NCBI GenBank assembly: GCA_023055425.1
Contig: JALGPY010000004.1
Location: 55,823,718-55,887,717 of the forward strand
Length of the DNA: 64,000 nt
DNA from: Linanthus parryae
Taxonomy: Eukaryota > Streptophyta > Magnoliopsida > Ericales > Polemoniaceae
Direction: 5' to 3'
Part shown: positions 56,404 through 64,000 of the stretch, piece by piece
How the letters are laid out: each line of letters begins with the position of its first letter
Position numbering within the stretch: position 1 is the first letter of the stretch
Made by a program: the position numbers and the translations under genes
The notes under the pieces: generated by a model
The model's database searches: none
The model's input: the letters and a program-made list of their open reading frames with translations, nothing else
What the model was told of the DNA's origin: nothing

Positions 56404-57385
56404 CTCTATAGTAGAGTTTCCAACTCTTGAGTGGACTTCCTCAAATCATGGTTGGTTTGGTTTTGGGTAGCCATAAATTGCTCAAAGGTCTCTTCTAGAC
56501 TCCTTTTGTTAGGAGGAACATAAGTAGAACTTGAGGGGTTTACTTGGGTGTCTTTGCCTTGTCTCCATGAGAAATTTGGGTGATTCCTCCAATTGGAGTT
56601 ATATGTGGCCGAGTATGGCGAGTTTTCATATGACTTCCCATAATTGTTGGAATTAAGCACATTTACTTTCTCACACATAAGCTCTTGGGCTCTTAGGAAG
56701 TCGGGACAATTGCTTAACTCATGCGAATCACTACATAAAGAGCACAATGACTCATTCTTAGACTTAAGGTAATGCATGCTACTTTTAGGCTTAGAAGACA
56801 CTTCTTTTGAAGGCTCATTGATGTCCCAAGATTGGATTTTTTCACAAATATCATCTATACATTCCCACCCATCATCTACACCTTTTGAAAATAAATCTCC
56901 GCCACTCATTGAATCAACTGTGTGCTTGTGGTTGGATGACAAACCCTCATAAAAAGAGCTAATCAATCTCCAAACCTCAATCCATGGTGAGGACAAGCAA
57001 TGAGGAGATCCTTGAAGCGTCGCCATGCTTGGGGAAGTGTCTCTCCCTCCTTAACACAAAAAGTCACAATTTGCCTTTTTATGGCCTTAGTCTTGTAAGT
57101 GGGGAAAAATTTCTTGAGAAATTCTTTCTCCGATTCTTCCCAAGTGCCTATCGTCCTAGGTCTCAAGGAGTGAAGCCATGATTTGGCTTTATCCTTCAAA
57201 GAGAAAGGAAACAACCTAAGTTTGATAGTGTTGCTAGAAACACCATTACAATAAACCGTTGAGGCAATGTCACAAATATCTTTTAGATGAGAGTAGGCAC
57301 TCTCGACCTCTAAGCCATGATAATTGGGTAAGAGTTGGATTGTACCCGGTTTAACTTCAAAGTTTCTTTCATTCAAAGGAACCAC
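56404..57385 (-). pseudogene. Second Gypsy element: gag
   Basis: The frame from 57,385 shows FEVKPGTIQLLPNYHGLEVE, the retrotransposon Gag core (LRLFPFSLKDKAKSWLHSLR, TWEESEKEFLKKFFPTYKT) and RRFKDLLIACPHHGL. A frameshift near 56,980 leads to SSFYEGLSSNHKHTVDSMSG. A zinc-knuckle-like CSLCSDSHELSNCPD follows (about 56,745). Another frameshift near 56,405 separates it from the protease frame. Confidence 0.88.
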
Positions 57386-57702
57386 AAAGCAAGAAGGCGA
57401 ACTTTGCCTAGATTAAATCTCTAAGTGTACGAAATGGCACCATTTCGTTGTTGCTAATATGCCCATCATCTTCCTCCATGATTTAAAGTCTATCAAGTAA
57501 GCTTAAATATTTTGAAGGGGCTAAGCTAATACTACAACTAATAGATGACAAAAAGTAAGAGTATGTTTTTGTGATTTTTTAACTTTTCGCTTTTTTTGTT
57601 CCAAATTTCAAATATGAACCCGGAATTTTCTTCAAGCGTATCTAAAAAACTAAAAATAAGCAAACAAGCAAGAAACCAAATAGTAAGTCCTCTTAGCACC
57701 AA
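57386..57702 (-). other. Leader of the second Gypsy element
   Basis: Short AT-rich untranslated region between the tRNA-Asp primer site and gag. No other feature seen. Confidence 0.6.
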
Positions 57703-57720
57703 TCCCCGGCAATGGCGCCA
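57703..57720 (-). other. Primer binding site (tRNA-Asp type)
   Basis: Minus strand TGGCGCCATTGCCGGGGA lies six bases from the 5' LTR. It differs by one base from the site in the younger Gypsy element. Confidence 0.9.
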
Positions 57721-57726
57721 AAAACT

Positions 57727-59609
57727 TGTTCGACAAAAATAATCCCAAGTATAGGATATCGTTACAAGTAGTACCCGAGTAAGAACGGGGTCGATTTCCA
57801 CAAGGATTGCGAAAGATGGAATACTATAAACTAACAAATATACTAAGCAACTAACTAAACTAAAGTTAACTAGTGCAATGAAAGTAAATTCCTCAAAGGC
57901 TTAAGCTAGCCAAGCTTCTAAATCCACCAAGAGAAACTTGATGGAGCAAGGATTTTGTTGAACAATTTAAAGAAACTAAGTATATACGTAAAGGTAATCT
58001 AAAACTTGAAAAGAGTTTGTAGGATTGAGAGAATAGTTGGTCTTAGTTGAATCATCTAGGAGTGTTGTGCATGAATCCAACACCCAAATGATATTACAAG
58101 GAGATGTGTGGATTCTAATGTCATATCAAAGTATGATTCATGATGAACATTAGTGGAATCGAAAACTAAGTTGTATCAACTATCAAGTATATGTATTCAA
58201 GCATGAATCCACATACAAGATGAAGCTACAAAATGTATTTGTATTCCAACACTTGCTGAATCATGAATCACAAGAGGAACTTCTCAACTCATTGATTTAA
58301 CAATTGAATCCACACCTAGATTCCTCAACTTCAACCAACAACAAACTTAGCTACTCATGTCTAAGAGAGAAACACAAGAGATATCAAGCATATTCATGAA
58401 CATTTTCATTCAATTCAAGTTCCAACTCAAGAATACACAAGCTATTCTCCAATTTCAACTCAAAATGATGAACAAAGTCACTAATACTTGATTCGAACAA
58501 CAAACATTTGATTCCAAGCTACAATAAATCAACTACTAATAGCCAAGTAACCCAAAAATGAAGAACAAACTAAGAACAATGAAGAAAAAGATGAATAATA
58601 GCCTTGAATTCGTTCTCTCTCCCTCTATGGTTGTTCTTGGCTCTGCAATAGCTCAAAACGAGCTCAGAAACACCAAGAACAACCCAGAAACTTGCAGGTA
58701 CCGAGAGAGAAGAGAGAGAGGCAGCCTTTGGCCTCTGAAAATACGTGAGGGAAGAGCCTCCATCTTCATCTTGGTCTTTAGCTTATATAGGCAGCGGGTA
58801 AGGGGTTGCTTGGCCTCCAAGAACACATCTCAATTGAATTGAACCAATCTTCTCTCAATCGTTGATTTTAGGAAGCTTCATGAACCCTAGGTGAATTGGG
58901 GCTTTTCTTGTTGCTGAGTTTTGGGTCGAATTAAGGGGTGGGCTATGTAGAGAATTGATTGGGGGAGCAATTTGGGACAAATTTCGTCCGATTTGGTGAA
59001 GAAATGAGGTCGGGTGAGGGTTTGAAGAGCTTGGATCGAGCTCTAATGGTGGATTTCGTGGGTCTGTTGTTCTATGCGACGGGGAGAGAGAAAAAAACAT
59101 GAGAGAAGGGCTCCATTTCACCATAATTTCACCCGGTTCCCCCTTTGTTTGCCAGAAGCTTTTAAAATACCCCCTTGCCTCTTAAAACGTTGAGAAAATA
59201 ACAATTAAACCCCCATCCGGTAGAGATGCTTCAAATTAGCTCTTTAAAATGTTTAGAACCTTGCACTTTAGCCCCAATCCATTAGTTTATCTTCAAATAA
59301 GCCCCTTTGATGTAACTTTGGCCTTCTAACTTTCTTTATCTTCAAATTTGGCCTCTCAAATCTTCACTATTCTTCTAATCAAGCGCTCCAAGTACCTTCT
59401 TCATGTCTTTTGGCCCTCCTAAGCTCCCTTGAATCGCCTCTTGAGTTTTGTGGAATGTTTCCTTGAGTTCCAAAGCGCAATATTTCCACACAAACTAAAA
59501 GAAACAAGCATAAGTCTAGAAATAGGGTTATAATACACAAGTTACACATAAAATTAAGTTATCAAGAGTTCAATAACATACTAAAATGTGCAATTTACGT
59601 TCCTTAACA
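57727..59609 (-). repeat. Second Gypsy element 5' LTR
   Basis: Partner of 50,841-52,751 with several short indels (1,883 against 1,911 bp). Same terminal bases; followed by target copy ATAGG at 59,610-59,614. Confidence 0.92.
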
Positions 59610-60263
59610 ATAGGTATGTTGAGTGAGAAAGCTTTTGAGAAGATTTTGGTGGTAAAGACCAAAGAGAACATTTGGAAGTTGTATTCAGATTTGACTGAAG
59701 AAGAGTTGAATGGAAATAAACTTGTTAAGCCCAAGGCCTTGAACCCTACTTCAAGCCAGACCTCTCAACCTCCTGATTTGTATTCAATCCTTCAGAGACT
59801 TGATGGTCTAGAGATGGACAATAGTGAGATCAAAGAGAATCAGTATGGGTTTGAGACCGATCTCTCACAGGTCAAATACATGGTGGAAACCATCTTTAGA
59901 AGCATGATTGTGTTTGATGTACCTGAGGATGAAGAAGGTGCCAGGAAATATGGCTCTGACAAAAACTTGCCAAGTGAACATTCCAACCAGGAAGAGGCTG
60001 CTCCAGTCAAAGATAAAGGCAAGCAGGTGGTAGTTGAACAAGCTGCTCAGGAAGGAGATGAAGTAGACAGCCCCGACTCAGATGATTTGCTGATAACCCT
60101 GAAGAAGAAGAAGAAGAAACATTCAAAGACAACTACTAAGTACAAGACTGAAGAAGAGACTACTGGTGAGAATGAAGAGGAACAAGAAGAACAGGATAAG
60201 ACTGATGAGGACAGTGAGGAAGAAGAGGGAGATCAGGATGGAGATGAATACCTAACCCCTTAA
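59610..60263 (+). pseudogene. SIRE third ORF, second part
   Basis: The frame of the third ORF continues exactly after the target copy, showing that it was open at this site when the Gypsy element inserted. It reads KAFEKILVVKTKENIWKLYS, then a region with possible coiled-coil character (YSILQRLDGLEMDNSEIKEN), a Lys cluster (LKKKKKKHSKTTTK) and a long acidic C-terminus ending DGDEYLTP. Low-complexity acidic and basic stretches recall chromatin or nuclear proteins; the function is unknown. Confidence 0.75.
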
Positions 60264-60590
60264 TCCTTTATTTCCCATTCTTTCTTTTTAATTTTTTATT
60301 TTCAAAATTTTCCAGACACTGATCCAACATCTTCTCATTCTTTTCTGATGAAAGACAAAAAGGGGGAGAAAAATCTTAGGTTGTTTTGTTATTATATCTT
60401 TTTAGGTGACCTATATTTTGGTCAGTAGGATTATCTGCAACTTACTTGCAGTTTTTGCTTATGTTTATTAATAAGTTGGATCTTTTGGAATTACTGTGTT
60501 ATTACTATTTGAACTGTGCGCTAGTCAGTATTTTTTGCAGAAACTAAGAATCAAAGAGATTGAGGTTTTGTCTTTCATCAAGGGGGAGAT
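60264..60590 (+). other. SIRE 3' untranslated region with two PPT-like tracts
   Basis: ACAAAAAGGGGGAGAAAAA near 60,354 and CATCAAGGGGGAGAT at 60,576-60,590, the latter abutting the LTR. Otherwise T-rich and non-coding. Confidence 0.8.
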
Positions 60591-62002
60591 TGTAAGGTCA
60601 CAGGTTTCATGGACTTGAAATACTTAGTTATTTCAAGGCCTTGAACCAGTTTTCAAAGCCTTGAATCAGGTTTCACAGGCTTGAAATACTTAGTTATTTC
60701 AAGGCCTTAAACCAGTTTTCGAAGCCTTGAATCAGGTTTCACAGGCTTGAAATAGCAGAGCTAATTCAAGGCCTTGAACAAGGATTCAAAGCCTTGAAAC
60801 TGTCTGACCTGTATGCATGTTCTAAGGGGGAGTTTTTCTCAACTCTTCTGATCGGATTTTATCTCTATCACTCTTGTGCTTGATGTGTTATTATTTGATG
60901 ATGAAAGACAAACTGTTTTGATATATCTAACATGGTTAAATCCATTAGTTTGACTCAGTTTTGCTGGGAAATCTAATTCTCTCATGGTACAATCCTCTTC
61001 CCGCCGAGCCCCTTTCCTAAATGTGCAGGATTTGTTTCCTTATCTGGATTTTGCAGAAAGGGAAATACTTAGAGAAGATGATTCTGTGATCAATCAGAGA
61101 CTCATGAAAGCTTCTCAGATTGTTTAATGACAGGATCACAAAATTATCTCTGAAGATTGTGATCAACTATTCGTTGGAGAAGGCTGTTAAGAGAGTCAAA
61201 GTTGGTTGCCTACAAAATAGGAAGTTGTTGCTGAAAATCTGGGAAGATTTGCAGAGCTTCAAACAGTATAAATGGAGCTCATTATGAATCAACAAAAGAC
61301 AACAGTCAACGGGCAAAAAGAGATACATATTTCTGGATTGACAAGCTTCAAAGAAGTTCATCATTCTCACAATCCATCTCACAGAAGATCACTGCATTCT
61401 TCACTGCAGTTCTACACTTTAGTGTTCTTATGTCTTGTGCTTTATTTGTAGATCATTCTTGTAATACTTCTTCATTTCACTCTCAAGGAATTCTAAAGGT
61501 GAACAATAGAGAATTCTTAGTTAATCAGTTAGCTAGAGCAGGTACTTGATAGGTTAGAGAGAACCACAAGCTGTAACAGAGTAAGGCAACTCTCTGTGCT
61601 TGAGATCTAGGGCTTAGCTTTTGATTAATAAGAATTGAATTGAAAATCTTGCAGGGAGAAGATTCCTGAGGTAGATACGTAGGTCCAAGTGGACTGAACT
61701 CTATATATCACTTGTCACTTGCATTTACAGTTCCTTTACTTACTCAGTTCTTACAGCATTAAAATTAGTCTGTTTTCTAGGGTTTGCAACTCTTTTCAAG
61801 GCCTTGAAAAAGACTTGTCTGTTTTATTTCATACTGTATTTCACTTCAAAGGATTGAAACTGTTTTTAAGGCCTTGAACTTCTCTGCGCTTCAAAGAATT
61901 TCTTCTCCTCCACCAAATTTTGCAAAAAGTTGGCATACTCTATTCAACCCCCCCCCCTTCTAGAGTATCTGTGATGCATATCTATCTGCATACTCCCTTT
62001 AA
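60591..62002 (+). repeat. SIRE-like 3' LTR
   Basis: Begins TGTAAGGTCACAGGTTTC. Contains at least eight TTCAARGCCTTGAA-type repeats (60,622-60,795, about 61,795 and 61,860). The right end is placed at 62,002 from the GATAT target copy; terminal bases are not the usual CA, so the last 40 bp are uncertain. Confidence 0.75.
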
Positions 62003-62007
62003 GATAT

Positions 62008-62411
62008 AAATAGTAATATCTAAGCTTCTGAAAGTTAAAAAAAAGACATTATATATCACTAGAGGGCATAATAGGCATGAACCAAACACACAAAGGTGTA
62101 CCCCACTGCCAACTCACAAAATAGGGGTGTTCCATGTCAATTGACAAACAATAAAGATGTGCACTGCGTATTTACCTCACTTGGGGGGTAATAAGTGTAG
62201 ATTACTAAAATTCAATGGGAAAAAGGGGAATAAAAATACACCCAAAAGTGAGCCCCAATATCACTTCACAGCTCCCTAACGAAAATGGACGGAACGGTAT
62301 AAATTGTAATTAGTATTGCACAAAATAGGAGTGTCCCATGTCAATTGATGAACATTAGGGGTAGGGATTGCCTATTTACATAAACTCAAGGGTGCAAATT
62401 GTAAATTACTC
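62008..62411 (-). repeat. Right compound TIR of the Mutator-like element
   Basis: Read on the minus strand, an outer unit starts at 62,411 (GAGTAATTTACAATTTGC) and an inner unit at about 62,206 (AGTAATCTACACTTATTACC). Both carry the CAATTGACATGGRACACYCC word. The arrangement mirrors the left end. Confidence 0.8.
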
Positions 62412-62472
62412 TTTATTATGGGCTCTCTCATGCTATTTCCTTGCATTTTACTAGTTTACATATCTATACAGA
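62412..62472 (+). repeat. LINE-derived segment, copy 2, last part
   Basis: After the Mutator-like element the copy resumes (GGCTCTCTCATGC...) and matches the reverse complement of 4,784 to about 4,840. It ends abruptly at 62,472. Confidence 0.75.
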
Positions 62473-64000
62473 TGTGCACAAGAGATTCCACCGGGGAGAC
62501 CTCCGTGTACACCGTATGTATAGGATCAGGGATCGCACAGGAAGAGTGGGGTTGTGTGTAGGGAGAGAGTAAGGCAGTAGTAATGTCTGAGAGAGAGACA
62601 GAGGTTTGGCAGAGCTTCCGCGTATGGCCAGTGTGTCCTCTTTTGTATGGAAAGGGTAACGTCCTATATATAGCAGAGAACATGACCGTTGTAGTGTGGT
62701 TAATGCGCCCATTGATGATGACTTAATTAGCTTAACCATAACGGCACGTTCGTCCGAGTATATAGGGACCGTTACAGCACGTGGTGCGCGAATACCGGAA
62801 CCGTTACGGGGTTGACCGGGTTTGACCGGATAGACCGGGTTTATGGAGCTCGTGCCATAAATCTCTCAAAACAGTTACTAAAGGTCGCGCGCGGGCTTGG
62901 CTCGCACGCGACAGGGCTTACTCTAGCCTCCAAACCACTAAGTCCCTACAAGTCCCGTGCAGTGGTATGCGAGGGCTCTGTCTCGCAGCCCCCACATGGA
63001 TCAGCTCGGCTGGTGATCCAGTGTGTGTGGAGCACAATATGGTGTGCTGGATGGTTGCCACGTGGCCAAGATCTGTCAGCTCAGAAAGCACTATCTACAT
63101 TAGCCCCCTTTCTGCGCGTGAAGACTCATAGCTGTATAGACTTCCATGCGCGGAAACCAACATACGCGTCGCCGCCACGCACCAATTCAAATACGGGTAA
63201 GTTCAGCCCCCGTGCGTGCCATTATGACCTAAAACCCCTAGAGTCGTGCCGTCTGGCCTTTATGGTTTTAGGCGTGACGTCAGCTTGTCCTGTGATTGCG
63301 CGATTCGACGGTGACGGTTGCGATTCGACTACTGAAAGGACGCAACCCTTCATTGTTTTGGATAAATACTTTGTATCCTCCATTGCTGCAAAGCATCACT
63401 TCTTTCTCTTAAAGTGAATGGTACCCGGAGATCTTCGAGAGCAGATTCAGATAATCAATCACCAGTTCAAAACTGCAAATCGTGTTCTTCAGTTGTGCGT
63501 ATCCAAGCAGGCTTCAAGAAAACAAGGTTGGCCTTGTTCAATTTTGATTTAAGATACCAGTGTTTGCCTTGAACTGCGTTGAATCTGTGAGCCCAGAACA
63601 TATAATCTGTTGAAACTTGTGAAGAAGCTTTGATCTTTGAACCCGCTTTTGCTTTAATCCTTCAATAATAAGGGCTTCGGATGTGAGATCTTGAAATCAC
63701 TGATAATGCAACCTCCTAATTTCTGAAATTGATATCAGAAACTGTTCATCTTTCTTTTCATAATAGATCTCGAATTTCGAAATTCAAACTGAAGTGTGGT
63801 ATTTCTCCCCCCTTTTTCTTGCTCTTCTGCAGGAATGGCCAAGACAAAAGGAACCAGGCCCGCCAAGGAAGACGAAGAGATACCCGATCTTCCGCAGGCT
63901 TTGTGGCGAAAAGCCCCCTATCTAGGTGGCAAAGATTTCTACCATGCGAGGGTTAAGGCGAAGAGGATGCCTGCTCCTGTCCCGGTTGAGGGATTGCTAA
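62473..64000 (+). mobile_element. Possible 5' end of another LTR element, cut by the window
   Basis: Copy 2 stops at 62,472 and new sequence starts TGTGCACAAGAGATTCC, with the TG expected of an LTR. It is GC-richer than its surroundings, has TATA-like GTCCTATATATAGC on the minus strand near 62,661, and contains TGATATCAGAAAC at about 63,730, a degraded match to the iMet primer site. A partner LTR would lie outside the window, so this is inference. The 201-codon frame at 62,812-63,417 lacks recognisable similarity. Confidence 0.35.
63836..64000 (+). CDS. Start of an unrecognised ORF running off the window
   Basis: The ATG at 63,836 opens a frame reading MAKTKGTRPAKEDEEIPDLP, then ALWRKAPYLGGKDFYHARVK, still open at the window end (55 codons seen). 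It is preceded by TTTTTCTTGCTCTTCTGCAG, which would serve as a splice acceptor. If the stretch from 62,473 is an LTR element, this could be its gag or an extra ORF; otherwise it is a host exon. I do not recognise the family. Confidence 0.45.

Larger units (their letters stand above)
50841..59609 (-). mobile_element. Second Athila-like Gypsy element lacking RT (gag-pro only)
   Basis: Minus-strand element with LTRs 57,727-59,609 (5') and 50,841-52,751 (3') and perfect TSD ATAGG. The primer site TGGCGCCATTGCCGGGGA is the tRNA-Asp type. The interior holds gag and protease frames, then 2 kb of AT-rich non-coding DNA. No reverse transcriptase, RNase H or integrase is visible. The LTRs differ at roughly 4-5% of sites in the first 200 bp counted. 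It belongs to a different family from the element at 24,863 but has the same coding plan. Confidence 0.88.
44295..62002 (+). mobile_element. SIRE-like Copia element with third ORF, interrupted
   Basis: The order is truncated 5' LTR (44,295 to about 44,623), gag, protease, integrase, RT/RNase H, a third ORF, PPT and 3' LTR (60,591 to about 62,002). Gag wording (KINIYIRQYEFFKMNADESI), protease (FMDSGCSRHMS) and the post-pol ORF place it in the SIRE group. Likely target copies are GATAT at 44,290-44,294 and 62,003-62,007; the right LTR end is not a clean CA, so this is tentative. The rest of the 5' LTR, the primer site and the start of gag are deleted. Defective, and further split by a Gypsy element. 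Confidence 0.88.
43003..62411. mobile_element. Mutator-like element (non-autonomous), interrupted
   Basis: The ends GGGTAATTTACAGTTTGTGC (left) and GAGTAATTTACAATTTGCAC (right, reverse strand) begin long inverted repeats. A perfect 9-bp target duplication TTTATTATG lies at 42,994-43,002 and 62,412-62,420. Nine base pairs is the Mutator signature. Each end holds two related terminal units (left 43,003 and 43,168; right ending about 62,206 and 62,411). Without nested elements it would be about 1.7 kb, and no transposase is visible. It was entered by a MITE and the SIRE-like element. Confidence 0.85.

Noticed and set aside
49738..60263. Calling the SIRE third ORF an envelope gene
   Set aside because: No signal peptide, clear membrane span or fusion-peptide-like stretch is visible; the basic and acidic low-complexity regions point elsewhere.
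62812..63417. 201-codon plus-strand frame
   Set aside because: GC-rich sequence favours long open frames; residue composition is unstructured, no motif is recognisable, and it lies where an LTR or leader is suspected.

Overview
This window is plant nuclear DNA, most likely from a eudicot with a large, repeat-rich genome. I base that on several plant retrotransposon types seen together: Copia elements resembling Angela/BARE, Tork and SIRE, and two Gypsy elements primed by tRNA-Asp (Athila-like). There are also L1-type LINE remnants, a Mutator-like element, several MITEs and a plant LRR receptor-kinase pseudogene. I see no intact host protein gene, rRNA or tRNA gene.

Layout. 1-9,560: gene-free DNA with an inverted pair of 610-bp repeats (498-1,107 and 7,375-7,984). 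Beside the second arm lies a 2.6-kb LINE-derived segment (4,784-7,373) whose inverted second copy starts at 17,172. 9,578-10,990: a broken LRR receptor-kinase pseudogene (EMS1-like) with a foldback inside it. 12,961-15,803: two Stowaway-like MITEs, another MITE and a degenerate L1 3' end. 17,172-62,472: the second copy of the LINE segment, split by two large nests.

Nest 1 (19,479-42,842): an Angela-like Copia element on the minus strand (TSD R-AACC) was entered by a Tork-like Copia element on the plus strand (22,352-37,346, TSD CTATG). That element was entered in turn by a very young Gypsy element (24,863-35,154, TSD GTTTC) whose two 2,186-bp LTRs differ at about 16 sites by eye. Nest 2 (43,003-62,411): a Mutator-like element with a perfect 9-bp TSD was entered by a 138-bp MITE (perfect 9-bp TSD) and by a SIRE-like Copia element (44,295 to about 62,002). 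The SIRE element's third ORF was split by a second Gypsy element (50,841-59,609, TSD ATAGG, minus strand). From 62,473 a GC-richer stretch begins, perhaps another LTR element cut by the window edge.

The most noteworthy points are the following. (1) Both Gypsy elements encode only Gag and protease and lack reverse transcriptase, so they must be mobilised in trans; one fuses Gag-protease in frame to an integrase C-terminus. (2) The young Gypsy element carries clustered dyads of TGCGTATTATACGCA in each LTR, upstream of the TATA box, and in an array in its 3' region. (3) The SIRE element carries a dispersed palindrome, TTTCAAGGCCTTGAAA. (4) Both Gypsy elements carry the same 8-bp-stem hairpin just before the polypurine tract. 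(5) The SIRE pol ORF has lost the reverse-transcriptase core yet stays open. (6) LTR divergence contradicts the nesting order for the two Copia elements of nest 1.
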